Positions 20,630 to 29,529 of a stretch of DNA of 64,000 bases are shown piece by piece; the stretch's first letter is position 1; every line of letters begins with the position of its first letter. The notes beneath the pieces are model-generated. The model had not been told where the DNA came from, searched no databases, and was given only the letters and a program-made list of their open reading frames with translations. The stretch is from Planctomycetota bacterium. Its GTDB lineage: Bacteria > Planctomycetota > PLA2 > JAEUHO01. The DNA is taken from assembly GCA_028281445.1 (NCBI GenBank), contig JANQJW010000091.1:22112-86111 (forward strand), given 5' to 3'. A program made the position numbers and the translations under genes.

Positions 20630-22156
20630 TCAACATCCTGCGAGCGCCTCCTGGTCCAAGGTGACCACCGTGTCGCGGTACAGCTGCTTGGCGGACTCGG
20701 GGCTGTCCCCGACACAGACGACCCCGAGCTTGCCGAACTCGGAGATCGCCCCGATGAGGTGGAACATGACGCCCTGCTGCGTGGCGCCGTGAAAGTGCAA
20801 GCCGTCGTCGACGACGATGTCGATGAGGTCGGACGGCGTCAGCTTGCGGTAGTTCGGATTCTTGAGGTTGTCGGACGCGTAGTAGTAGCGCGGTTGGCCG
20901 GTGGCGGTGAGGAAGAGACCGGTTTCCTCGTCGTAGGTCCCGTCCGTGAGGAACTGCAGCATCATGAAGGTGTGCGTGGTGCCGCCCTTGCGGAGATTGA
21001 CCTCGATGGCGTAGTGCTTCCACTCGTCGCCCTCGAGCACGGAAACGAAGTCGACGCCGAAGCGTCCGAGCACGCCGCGATCGCGAAGCACCTCCGCGAC
21101 CTTGCGTCCCGCCTCCTGGATGTCGAGGCGGTAGTCGTCCACTGCGGGGAAGGTGCTTCCGAGGAACACCTGTCCGCTCGGGCCGCCGAGGATCTGGTCG
21201 TGCGTGGAGATCATGTTGATCTCGCCGGCCGGATCGATGCGGGCCTGCACGGACGGCGAGCGCTTCTCCGCACCGCTAACCCAGCTCTCGACGATGCCGC
21301 CCATGTCGGCGAACTTGGCGCTGTAGGCGTCCCAGTCCTCGCCGGCGGCTTCGTACTCCAGGCGCGCCGGCAGCTCGCCGCGGATCCAGCGCCGGAGCCC
21401 GGTCGACGCGGGGCAGTCTTCGTAGGAGAAGCGTGCGTTGCCCTCCCCTGACACCCCCTCCTCCAGCTTGACGACCGCGCGCTCGAGCTGCGGGTTGTGC
21501 CACTTGAGCTCGGTCAGCGCATCGACAACCTCTTCGATGTCCGTCAGGCCGTGAAAGCCCTCGGCAACGAGGATGCCCGCGTCCTCGAACACCTCTCGGC
21601 TTCCGGTCTTGCTGCCGAGGGCGTTCAGCATCGGGTCGCACGCGTACATCGGAATGCCGAGGCGGATCGCCAAGGTGCGCTCGCGCATCGTGGCGTTGAA
21701 GCACGTCATGTGCGCGCGACTCGGATCGGGGATCGCGTCGCGAATGCGTTGCAGCAGCCGCGGACGGTCGAGGATCTTGTCCGCCACCGTGGCCGGGGTG
21801 CTGTCGTGGCACGAGAACATGGTCAGTCGCCGGCGCGCATGGCTGGTCGGCACACCCTGCAGGAGGTGCAGGTAGTAGTCGACGACGGCGGGGTCCACCG
21901 GCATGCTCGTGATGTAGATGACCTTCGTGCGCGGCATGCGCAGCAGCATCAGCATGCACAGCATGCGCTCTTCGTAGTGCTGCACGCCGCTGATCTTGGC
22001 CAGCACCTCCGCGTCGATGCTCAGGCTCGGAACGACGACCACCGTGCGAGGCGCCTTCGGATCCGGGAAGATCTCCCGGTACTGCCAGACGAGCTGCTTC
22101 TGCAGCTCGTCGAAGCGGCGCATGGCTTCCGTATCCTTCACGGCAGTCGTCGACAT
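20630..22156 (-). CDS. PGM1-related ATP-grasp peptide (carboxylate-amine) ligase
   Basis: A 508-residue protein resembling the ATP-grasp ligases related to PGM1 of pheganomycin biosynthesis. The N-terminal 'pre-ATP-grasp' region is SLSIDAEVLAKISGVQHYEERML. The core carries LGSKTGSREVFEDAGI, VVKLEEGVSGEGNARF and YAIEVNLRKGGTTH. The C-terminal module reads QGVMFHLIGAISEFGKLGVVC-x3-DSPESA, the family's C-terminal pattern. It should join a carboxylate to an amine with ATP; the substrate cannot be read from sequence. The ATG overlaps the preceding zinc-deacylase stop (TGATG; GTG 22159 is an alternative), and pap/ppk follow, so the four are probably one transcription unit. Confidence 0.75.
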   Translation of the reverse strand: MSTTAVKDTEAMRRFDELQKQLVWQYREIFPDPKAPRTVVVVPSLSIDAEVLAKISGVQHYEERMLCMLMLLRMPRTKVIYITSMPVDPAVVDYYLHLLQGVPTSHARRRLTMFSCHDSTPATVADKILDRPRLLQRIRDAIPDPSRAHMTCFNATMRERTLAIRLGIPMYACDPMLNALGSKTGSREVFEDAGILVAEGFHGLTDIEEVVDALTELKWHNPQLERAVVKLEEGVSGEGNARFSYEDCPASTGLRRWIRGELPARLEYEAAGEDWDAYSAKFADMGGIVESWVSGAEKRSPSVQARIDPAGEINMISTHDQILGGPSGQVFLGSTFPAVDDYRLDIQEAGRKVAEVLRDRGVLGRFGVDFVSVLEGDEWKHYAIEVNLRKGGTTHTFMMLQFLTDGTYDEETGLFLTATGQPRYYYASDNLKNPNYRKLTPSDLIDIVVDDGLHFHGATQQGVMFHLIGAISEFGKLGVVCVGDSPESAKQLYRDTVVTLDQEALAGC

Positions 22157-23376
22157 CACGGGGACTCCGTCGTGATGTCTCGCGGCGCCATGATCAGCTC
22201 CTCCCCGTCTTCTCCTTCCTTACGGAAGCCGAGCAGGTGGAAGACCTCGCGAGCCAGCCAGCGCGCGCGCCGGCGATCGACGATGAACACACCGGATTTG
22301 CCGGGATGGCGCCTGACGCCGGGCAGCCAGTGCACGACCTTCTCGATGTGCACGCGCCGAAGGGCTGCGGAGAGGCGCAGCCAGAACGGCCGCACGGGCT
22401 GGATGACGAAGAACCCGTCCTCCCCCTGCGGCTGGTAGAGCGGCATCAAGATCAGTCCGGATCGGTCGGCGTGCACGTCTTCCTCGCCGCGCCGCGCGAG
22501 GTGCTCGCCCTCCGCAACCGGCTGGAAGCTCGCGTAGCCCGGGTCCATGACGAAGCCGTCGCCTTCTTCGACGGGTTCGCGGTGGCGCACCTCGACCACT
22601 TCGGGAAGGCCGGCGCTCTCGGATGCAAGGTACGCACGCGCGCGAGCGACCTCGGGTCGCGTCCCCTTCTCGAGCACGCCCGCCGTCTCCATGCTGATCC
22701 AGATCGCGGCCAGCGCACGGTCGACGCTCTTCGGGTCCTGGTGCTGGCCCGACTCGAAGCCGACGGCCGTGATGCCCTTGGTGTTGAGATAGCCGAGCAG
22801 CGTCCCGGCCAGCTCCTCTTCCAGGCCGAGCACATGCGGGGCGGGGATCTCGAACGCGAGCGCGCGGTTGCGCAGCGTGTCGTCGAATGTGACGAATGCC
22901 GGTCCGTCGCCCGAGGTGCTGTGGAGATCGAAAACGAAGGGCTGGTTGCTGCCGTGGATGGCGTCATGCAGCGCCTTGTCGAGGCTTCGCAGCTCCTTGT
23001 CCTCGCTCTCCACGATCTCTCGCTTCTCGCAGACTCGCTCAATGCGCTCGTACGTCCAAGCGCGGTTGAGGTCGATGTCGACGAAGCGCTGCCCGCACGC
23101 CAGCGCCCGCCGGTTGCCCGTCAGGCCGATGATGCGTCCGCACAGCCCACGCGAGTCCTCGTCGAGGTCGTGGAAGAGACGTTGCAGCGCCAGGACACCG
23201 GAGGGCTCGTTGCCGTGCAGGCCCCCGATGCATATGAGGACCGGACCGCCGGCCGGGCCGGCGGCACCCAGGACGCGCGGGACATCGAGCTTCATGGTGG
23301 CGTCGGGGTCGTACGCGGGCCCGTCCCCGGCGCCACCTTCAGCGCCTTCGAGGCGTTCTTCGAATGCGATCTTCAC
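22156..23376 (-). CDS. AstE/AspA-family zinc deacylase (succinylglutamate desuccinylase/aspartoacylase-like)
   Basis: An M14-like metal hydrolase with the family zinc motifs: CIGGLHGNEPSG (His and Glu), VDIDLNRAW and FDLHSTSGDGPAF (third ligand His). Such enzymes cleave N-acyl amino acids or peptide-like amides. A C-terminal beta domain follows (GYASFQPVAEGEHLARRGEEDV). I place the start at GTG 23376, just after GGAGGG on the coding strand. ATG 23421 (upstream) and ATG 23295 (at KLDVPRVLG) are alternatives. It leads the operon with the ATP-grasp ligase, pap and ppk, so it may hydrolyse or proof-read the ligase product. Confidence 0.75.
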   Translation of the reverse strand: MKIAFEERLEGAEGGAGDGPAYDPDATMKLDVPRVLGAAGPAGGPVLICIGGLHGNEPSGVLALQRLFHDLDEDSRGLCGRIIGLTGNRRALACGQRFVDIDLNRAWTYERIERVCEKREIVESEDKELRSLDKALHDAIHGSNQPFVFDLHSTSGDGPAFVTFDDTLRNRALAFEIPAPHVLGLEEELAGTLLGYLNTKGITAVGFESGQHQDPKSVDRALAAIWISMETAGVLEKGTRPEVARARAYLASESAGLPEVVEVRHREPVEEGDGFVMDPGYASFQPVAEGEHLARRGEEDVHADRSGLILMPLYQPQGEDGFFVIQPVRPFWLRLSAALRRVHIEKVVHWLPGVRRHPGKSGVFIVDRRRARWLAREVFHLLGFRKEGEDGEELIMAPRDITTESP

Positions 23377-23591
23377 ATCCCTCCGGTGGGTCGGGTGGCT
23401 GTTGGGTGCGCAGCCCTCCACAGGCAGCGTGGAAATCTGCGCAGGTCTAGCGAGCCGCAGCCGGACCCTTCGGTGCGGAGCACCGCTCGCTGCGTCTCAT
23501 CCTGCAAATGCAGTGGCAATTGGAGCCGATTCGCGTGCGGCTGCGCAACCCCGAATCCGCGGTGCGTCAGCCTGCCCTTCTGGCCCCGGAC

Positions 23592-24347
23592 TTACAGCGT
23601 CCGCAGCGACCACACCGCGACGTCGATGCGGCGCGCGAAGTGGAGCAGGGGCTCGGTGTCAGGCAGATCGATGCCCGCCGCCGCCGCCATCGTGTTGATC
23701 GCGATGTCCGCCTCTCCGGCCTGCAGCGGCCAGGGGACGTGGTGGATCTCGCCGATGCAGGGCCGGCCGCGCCCGTCCACAGTGTAGAGCGCGTAGCGTT
23801 CCGTCAGCCAGTGCTCCAGCGTGCCCGGCTCCGCGAGCGCGACATCGGCAGCCGGTCCGTAGCTGCCTTCGAACACGGCCTCCCGCGCACCTCGATGCGT
23901 GCGGCGGCTCGCGTAGGCGATGCGCTCTCCTTGCGGATCGCAACGCATGGCCGCGTTGAAGTACGGCAGGTGGAAGCGGCTGCGCGCGACGGCGACCGCC
24001 ACACGATTCGCGGCCTCGAGGCTGAAGAACCAGACGTCGGGCTTGTCGCTGCCCGGGCCGCGCGGCCGGATGTAGGTGCGCACGTTGAGCTCGGGGAAGC
24101 GCGAGAGCCCGGGGACGGCCGGCAGGTAGCGATAGCGCACGCCGCTCATCTGGAACGGCACCACGCCCACGTATCCGGTGCCGTCGTAGGCATCGATGTC
24201 GAACGCCTCCGGAATCAACGGACGCAGCACCTCGATCCGCACGGGCCAATGGGCGAACAGGAGCTGCGACCACGTCTGCGTCATCGACCACCGCCCGGCC
24301 GGTAGTGCCCAGGGCCGGTGGTCGGTCTGGCGGAGGGACGGATGCAT
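23592..24347 (-). CDS. DUF2071 (YqjF-like) family protein
   Basis: A 251-residue protein with the DUF2071 pattern: LLFAHWPVRIEVLRPLIPEAF, a GTGYVGVVPFQMSGVR segment, ELNVRTYIRP and a mid-protein VWFFSLEAANRVAVAVAR. The family is soluble and of unknown biochemical role. A start at the internal Met (24284, MTQTWSQLL) would match many homologues; the longer start is kept because the frame is open. It lies 10 bases downstream of the large HEAT/VWA gene on the same strand and may be co-transcribed. The ~215 bases on its 3' side (23377-23591) contain nothing I can name. Confidence 0.8.
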   Translation of the reverse strand: MHPSLRQTDHRPWALPAGRWSMTQTWSQLLFAHWPVRIEVLRPLIPEAFDIDAYDGTGYVGVVPFQMSGVRYRYLPAVPGLSRFPELNVRTYIRPRGPGSDKPDVWFFSLEAANRVAVAVARSRFHLPYFNAAMRCDPQGERIAYASRRTHRGAREAVFEGSYGPAADVALAEPGTLEHWLTERYALYTVDGRGRPCIGEIHHVPWPLQAGEADIAINTMAAAAGIDLPDTEPLLHFARRIDVAVWSLRTL

Positions 24348-24357
24348 CGCCGTGCTC

Positions 24358-27129
24358 TCAGATCTGCGCGTAGAGGCCGCCGTTGTGCTCGGCGAGAATC
24401 TTCAAGAGCTCGGAGTGGCGGCCGAGCGACACGCCGTGAATCACGATGCGCCGCTGGCGGTTGACGCGCTCCACCTCCTGCACGATCGACGAGAGGCTGC
24501 GCAGCTCGCCGACGTTCGGCTTGCCGTCCGACAGGATGTAGATCGCCTCCACGCCCTTGGTGTCGAGGGCCATCTCGAGCGCGCCCCAGAGGTTGGTGCC
24601 GCCCTGCGGTTGCTGCGTGGCCATGTAGCGCTTCAGGTCACGCCGCGTCGAGGGGGAAACGCCCTGGAGATTGCGCTTCCACGAGGAGATCGTGGACTCG
24701 AAGAAGATCACGTTCGCGCGCGACTTGTCGTCGAGCTTGTCGATGACCTTCAGTGCCTCACGCTTCGCCACGCCGAGTTGCCGATCCATGGAGCCCGACT
24801 TGTCGATCACGAACACGATGCGGGCCCGGTTGGTGTTCACGGGCAGGCCGTAGAACGTCGTCGCGTACGGCCGGTCGTCGGTCTTGGGCAGCGACGGGAT
24901 CTCCTCGGGTACCTCGAAGGTCTCGCCGTGCTGCTCCCACCAGCGGCTCCACGTGTCGTGGTCGTCCTCGAGGAACTGGCCCGTGGTCACGAACAGCGCG
25001 TGCGCGGCAGCACGGCGCACGCGCATGTTGAGCTCGTCGCGTAGCACGTCGATCAACCCGGAAATCGCGGCCTTCACGCGCAGGCGGGCGAGGCCCTGCG
25101 CCGCGGCCAGGCGGGTGTCCCAGTGGTCGTCCTGGAGCAAGGGCACGAGGAGCGGACCGGCGCGCCTGTCGCCGCTCGCGACCGCGGCCGCGATCACGGG
25201 CCCCTTGTCCTCCCGCCGGGACAGCTGCTCGCGGAAGAACGCGGCGACGACAGGCCGCTCGAACCCGATGCGCGCAAGGCCCTCGACGGCCGCCGCCTGG
25301 ACGGTCCCGTCACGCGCGTGCTTGCGCGCGGCGCGGACGATCGCCCTGCTCGCTTCGACATCCTTCTGCCGTCCCGATGCGTGGATGACCCGCGCCATCA
25401 CTGCCGGCTCCCGCTCGGCCTGCAGCCGCTTGCGCAACGCGGCCTGTACGCGTTCGCCGGGAATCCTCGCTAATGCACCCGCGACGACGATCCGCACGCG
25501 GGCGTCGTCGTCACCGAGGTGCGAAACGAGGACCTCCGCGGCAGCCGGATCGCGCAGCGTCGCCAGCATCGCCGCGAAGCGCCGACCGAGCTCGGGCGAT
25601 GCGTCGGGCAACAGCGGCAGCACGACAGCCAACGAGACGGCGTCCGCGCGGCCGCCGAGGATCTCCACCAGCAGGTTGCGCAGCTTGGGATCGCGAACCC
25701 CCTTGCGCGCGGCGGCCATCGCGAGCGCAGGCAACGCGGGCATGCCCATGGCGCGCGCATCCTCCAGTGCCATCATGCGCAGGCGCTCCTTGTCGGAGCT
25801 CATCAGCGCCATCACGCGTTCACGGGACGGGGGCTGCTTGCTGTAGTGCATCGCGGCGCGATAGAGAACCTGCAGGCGATCCCCGCGCGTCTCGCGCTCG
25901 AGCGCAGCATCGAGGATCGCCTGTGCTTCCGGCGTCTGGATGTACGCCAGGTGCTCCGCGGCGGACTGGAAGACCTTCGCGTCCCTTGCGCGGCGCAGGA
26001 CATTGGCGTACGTGGCGGCGCGATCCGATGCACCCATGAAGTGCAGAGACCGAATGCCGGCAAGGAGAATGTCGGGATCCTTCTCCATGCGCACGATGCG
26101 GGCCAGCTTCGGCGCGAACGGCGCGTAGTGCCCACTCGTCATGGCGCCGACCGCGGCGACCTTGAGGTAGTTCGGGGTCTTCGAACCCCGGTAGAGCTTC
26201 ATCAGGTACTGGAAAGCCGGCTTGGTTCCGGTGAACCCGATCTTCTGGACATAAGACGAGAGACGCACCTTGACGCCGCGCTCTTGCTGCTTGACCGCGA
26301 ACTCGTAGTCCTTGCGCGCCTTGTCGAAGGCCCCCTCGAGGATGGGCCGCTTGTACCCCGCAGGCGGGATGTGCGGCCGCTTGCGAGGTTTCGACCGCGG
26401 CTTCGGAGGCGCCACCTCCTTGAAGACGACGCGCCCGCCGGCCGGATCCGTCACACGCGCGACGTAGCCGCGGTCTCGCAGTCGAAACGGCACGCCGATC
26501 ACCACCTCGTCGCTCGGCGCCAGGGTCCCGTCCCCGTCCAAGTCCACGAAGAGCCATGCCTTGCTTGGACCGTTGAAGCGCAGGTCGGCTTGCTTGTGCT
26601 TGAGCACGACCTCGCGCAGGCGCCCCTCCAGGAGCACGTGGCCTTCACGGTGCGCGTGCAGGGTCATGCGCAGGGTCTCGGTTGCATCCCCGCGCTTCTC
26701 CTTCCACGCAAGCGTGAAGTCGAGACGGAACGCGTGGAACGTGGTCCACGTGTCATCCTCCTTCACCTTCACGGGTAGGTGCACAACCGCGGTCGTGGAT
26801 CGCGCCCCCTTGTCCGGCGGGAACACGAAGGGCCTCTCGTCTGCGATCTGGCCATCGCCGTCGATGTCGACCCACAGCTTCGGTTCGGCACCGAGATCGA
26901 GAGCGACGAGGAGGTCGGTGCCGTTGAACGGCGCCTTGCCGTAGCGCACGTCGGTCCCACCGGTCACACCCTTGATGAAGGCGGGCGGCTCGGTGCCGAG
27001 CTCGATGTCGCGGCCCGCATACCGCCAGCTGTCGGCGCTGCCCCACTGCAGCACCGCGGCGGGTTCCTCGGCGCCATGGGCCGCAGCGGCCAGGAGGGAC
27101 ACCAGGAGCAGGGCCGGCACGCGATGCAC
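24358..27129 (-). CDS. Large secreted HEAT-repeat protein with C-terminal von Willebrand factor A domain
   Basis: A 923-residue protein with a signal peptide (VPALLLVSLLAAAAHGAEEP). The N-terminal third contains two EF-hand-like/dockerin-like Asp-rich strings (DIDGDGQIADE and DLDGDGTLAPSDE). The centre is a long array of alpha-helical HEAT-like repeats (for example AAQGLARLRVKAAISGLIDVL). The last ~170 residues are a VWA domain with an intact MIDAS: VFVIDKSGSMD, GGTNLWGAL, ILSDGKPN. Between the repeats and VWA lies a DTWSRWWEQHGE motif. Start is GTG 27129. Suggests a metal-dependent adhesion or scaffold protein outside the cytoplasm; partners unknown. Confidence 0.8.
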   Translation of the reverse strand: MHRVPALLLVSLLAAAAHGAEEPAAVLQWGSADSWRYAGRDIELGTEPPAFIKGVTGGTDVRYGKAPFNGTDLLVALDLGAEPKLWVDIDGDGQIADERPFVFPPDKGARSTTAVVHLPVKVKEDDTWTTFHAFRLDFTLAWKEKRGDATETLRMTLHAHREGHVLLEGRLREVVLKHKQADLRFNGPSKAWLFVDLDGDGTLAPSDEVVIGVPFRLRDRGYVARVTDPAGGRVVFKEVAPPKPRSKPRKRPHIPPAGYKRPILEGAFDKARKDYEFAVKQQERGVKVRLSSYVQKIGFTGTKPAFQYLMKLYRGSKTPNYLKVAAVGAMTSGHYAPFAPKLARIVRMEKDPDILLAGIRSLHFMGASDRAATYANVLRRARDAKVFQSAAEHLAYIQTPEAQAILDAALERETRGDRLQVLYRAAMHYSKQPPSRERVMALMSSDKERLRMMALEDARAMGMPALPALAMAAARKGVRDPKLRNLLVEILGGRADAVSLAVVLPLLPDASPELGRRFAAMLATLRDPAAAEVLVSHLGDDDARVRIVVAGALARIPGERVQAALRKRLQAEREPAVMARVIHASGRQKDVEASRAIVRAARKHARDGTVQAAAVEGLARIGFERPVVAAFFREQLSRREDKGPVIAAAVASGDRRAGPLLVPLLQDDHWDTRLAAAQGLARLRVKAAISGLIDVLRDELNMRVRRAAAHALFVTTGQFLEDDHDTWSRWWEQHGETFEVPEEIPSLPKTDDRPYATTFYGLPVNTNRARIVFVIDKSGSMDRQLGVAKREALKVIDKLDDKSRANVIFFESTISSWKRNLQGVSPSTRRDLKRYMATQQPQGGTNLWGALEMALDTKGVEAIYILSDGKPNVGELRSLSSIVQEVERVNRQRRIVIHGVSLGRHSELLKILAEHNGGLYAQI

Positions 27130-27156
27130 GCGCCGAGGATACCCAGAGGGCCTCGG

Positions 27157-28131
27157 TCAGTCGTTGCGATAGGCCTTGTGGCACTCGATGCAGAGGCGTT
27201 TCGTAGCGGCCAGGTGCTTGCGGGCGAGGTCGGTCTTTCCCGCCTCCAGGGCACGCAGTAGGTCCCGCGTCACCCTCGTCGAATCCTGCATCCACCGGCG
27301 GTAGTCCTCGGGCTCGGCGCGCAGCTCCTTGTCCGCGTTCATGCGCTCGTAGAGCTGGACGACCTTGGACGCCTCGTTCCTGGCGTCGATGTCGGGATGC
27401 GCGGGGTCGGCCTCGAAGCCGCGCTTCTCGAGCGCCTTCAGGTGGTCGAAGCTGCGCGTGAGATCGACCATGCCGGCGCGAATGCCACCGAACGGATGCG
27501 CTTCGTCAAAGCCCCAGTCGAACGCTCGCGTCTCACGCGCCGTAGGCATGGTGCCCGCGCCGATCGTGCGGTAGAGGCCGCCGTACTTGCCGGCCACGCC
27601 GCAGTGCACCATCTCGGCGAGCGCTTCGGTCCGCGGCGCACCGTCGATCAAGAGCCGTCCGACCGCGGCGGCGGCGGGACCGCGGTGCTTCCCGTGGAAG
27701 CAGTGAACGAAGAACGGCGGCTCGAGCTCGCGGAAGGTCTTGGCGATCTTCGCGAGCTCGTCCTTCTTGATGCCGCTGTACTGGATCGGCACGTGCACGT
27801 AGCGCATGCCGAGCTTGCGGGCGGTCGCAGCGTCCGGCACCTTCCCGTCGACGGACAGAATCGTCTTGACGCCCATCGCCGCCAGCTTCTGCAGCGCCTT
27901 TTCGCCGTGCGGCTCGCTCCCCGAGATGATCGTGGGTGAGAGCTGGATGACGTTGTGCATGCCCGGGAGCTCCTGCGGCTCCGGGGCGTTCGTCGTCTGG
28001 CTGCGCGCGAAGGCATAGGCGTCGCCCATGTCGAGGATCGGCGATGACGGTTGAAGCGCGTCGCGGACCGTGGACGGCTGCCCACAGGCGACGGAGGCGA
28101 GAGCAAGGGTCAAGAACACGTACTTCCGCAT
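27157..28131 (-). CDS. Lipoprotein: dual-specificity-type phosphatase domain fused to a cytochrome c'-like CxxCH tail
   Basis: A 324-residue protein. The N-terminal MRKYVFLTLALASVACGQPS is a lipoprotein signal with a VAC lipobox. The middle carries the cysteine phosphatase loop HCFHGKHRG (HC-x5-R) preceded by a DSP-like core (GVKTILSVDGKVPD, RYVHVPIQYSG). The last ~65 residues are helical and end RLCIECHKAYRND, a CxxCH haem-attachment motif followed by the short tail typical of cytochrome c'. ATG 28131 is supported by AGGAG nine bases upstream. It implies an exported, haem-carrying phosphatase; haem binding and phosphatase activity are inferred from motifs. Confidence 0.75.
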   Translation of the reverse strand: MRKYVFLTLALASVACGQPSTVRDALQPSSPILDMGDAYAFARSQTTNAPEPQELPGMHNVIQLSPTIISGSEPHGEKALQKLAAMGVKTILSVDGKVPDAATARKLGMRYVHVPIQYSGIKKDELAKIAKTFRELEPPFFVHCFHGKHRGPAAAAVGRLLIDGAPRTEALAEMVHCGVAGKYGGLYRTIGAGTMPTARETRAFDWGFDEAHPFGGIRAGMVDLTRSFDHLKALEKRGFEADPAHPDIDARNEASKVVQLYERMNADKELRAEPEDYRRWMQDSTRVTRDLLRALEAGKTDLARKHLAATKRLCIECHKAYRND

Positions 28132-28244
28132 CGGTGACGTCTCCTGGATACGCTCCACAGAGGGCGCAAAGCGCATGCCCTTGCGCAACCCGCATCGAAT
28201 CGCGGCCGGGCGCATCCTGAGGACGTCGGTCTGCTACGCGGGCG

Positions 28245-28517
28245 CTACGGCGCGGATTGCCGGGAGGCCGCACGACGCAGCTCCCGTTCGAGTCGCCGTT
28301 GTCTGCGCCGCTCCGCACTGGCGCGTGTCTCGCGCAGGGTGCCTCGAACCCGAGCGACGAACCACACGAAGGCGGCCAGCGCGCCCAGAAGCAGGAGCCC
28401 CGCACCGACGTACTCGCCGCGCTCCCAGAGCATCGTCCCGCCCCACGCGACGAATCCGATCCACAGCAGCCCTTCGATGATGGCCCGGGTCATCTGGTAG
28501 CGCTCGTAGCTGGTCAC
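28245..28517 (-). CDS. Small two-pass membrane protein
   Basis: A 90-residue protein, start GTG 28517, with two hydrophobic segments (AIIEGLLWIGFVAWGGTML and GAGLLLLGALAAFVWFVA) and a strongly basic C-terminal tail (SAERRRQRRLERELRRAASRQ). No family recognised. It is divergent from the gene at 28603; the 85 bases between would hold both promoters, though no clear -35/-10 pair is visible. Confidence 0.55.
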   Translation of the reverse strand: MTSYERYQMTRAIIEGLLWIGFVAWGGTMLWERGEYVGAGLLLLGALAAFVWFVARVRGTLRETRASAERRRQRRLERELRRAASRQSAP

Positions 28518-28602
28518 GGGCCCCAGTGTATCGGCCCCCGGAGCCCTGAAACCGCCAACCGCCGTTCCGGTACCGTGGGTACGCGCTGAAGGAGAAGTCC
28601 GA

Positions 28603-29463
28603 ATGCAAGGTCTGAGCGCCGTCGCCCTGCTTCTCGCCGTCGCCGCCGCGGGCGTCGCCGGCTACACGCTGATGCAGGACCGCTCCGACCCGGGCGACTT
28701 CGCGGGGCGCCTGGATGCGGTGGAAGACCAGCTCTCCCGCATCGAGGCGCGACTGGCTGCGCAAGCGGCGAGACAGGACGAGCAGCCGCCCACCCTGATG
28801 GGTCACAAGTTCGAGGAAGGGCCCGGGCCGGCGAAGGGCACCGAGGAGGCGGCGCTGGAGGTCGTCTACGACGAGACCACGATCGTTCCGGTTCCCCTCG
28901 AGGCCGAGGGCGAGGCGGGCGAGCGCCTGCAGAAGCTCATCGACAAGGCCGTCGAGAAGAAGGCGGCGCAGATGCAGACGATGCGCAACAAGAAGCCGCC
29001 GATCGACGTGTTCGCGAAGATCCTGCAACTGGACGACGAACAGGTTGCGGCCGTTCAGCGCGACGTCGTACGGGCGCAGCACGCGATCAAGGACATCCTC
29101 GAGATCCCGGCAGAGGACGGCACTGACTTCCTGCAGGAGCTCGTCGAGGTCATGGCCAACGGCATGGCGAACCCAGGAAAGGACCCCGGCCGCGGCGGGC
29201 GCCTCTTTGGGCGTCTGATGAGCGAGAAGATCCCCGGCAGCGATGAGACCTACGCCGCGCGGGTCGAGGGCGTGAAGGGCCGGCTGCGCGAGTCGTTCAA
29301 GCGCAACTGGACCCAGGAGCAGTACAAGACGTTCGAAGCGTGGCAGATGGACCCGACCGAAGTACAGAACGTCGAAGGCAGCCCCTACAAGGACGTCGAG
29401 CGCCGCGTCCTGGAGCGCGCGCAACAGCTCGGATGGAGGGCGCCGGAGCCGCAAGCCAAGTAG
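28603..29463 (+). CDS. Membrane-anchored helical protein of unknown function
   Basis: A 286-residue protein with one N-terminal membrane segment (LSAVALLLAVAAAGVAGYTLM), a short coiled-coil-like stretch (RLDAVEDQLSRIEARLAAQ) and a helical C-terminal domain rich in Glu, Lys and Gln. An SD-like AAGGAG lies about eight bases before ATG 28603. It precedes the STN-domain protein at 29530 with a 66-base gap and may be co-transcribed. No enzymatic motif seen. Confidence 0.6.
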   Translation: MQGLSAVALLLAVAAAGVAGYTLMQDRSDPGDFAGRLDAVEDQLSRIEARLAAQAARQDEQPPTLMGHKFEEGPGPAKGTEEAALEVVYDETTIVPVPLEAEGEAGERLQKLIDKAVEKKAAQMQTMRNKKPPIDVFAKILQLDDEQVAAVQRDVVRAQHAIKDILEIPAEDGTDFLQELVEVMANGMANPGKDPGRGGRLFGRLMSEKIPGSDETYAARVEGVKGRLRESFKRNWTQEQYKTFEAWQMDPTEVQNVEGSPYKDVERRVLERAQQLGWRAPEPQAK

Positions 29464-29529
29464 CGCCACCTGCCTCAACCAACACATCGCCGTTACGCAG
29501 CGATGAATCCACGCGCGCACGCTGCGCAC

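Noticed and set aside
28150..28200. GCGCAAAGCGC near 28170 as a second c-di-GMP riboswitch
   Set aside because: Only the GCAAAGC word is present; the GGGCAAACC strand, the GNRA-capped stem and the GGTAGCC...GTTGCC block are missing.
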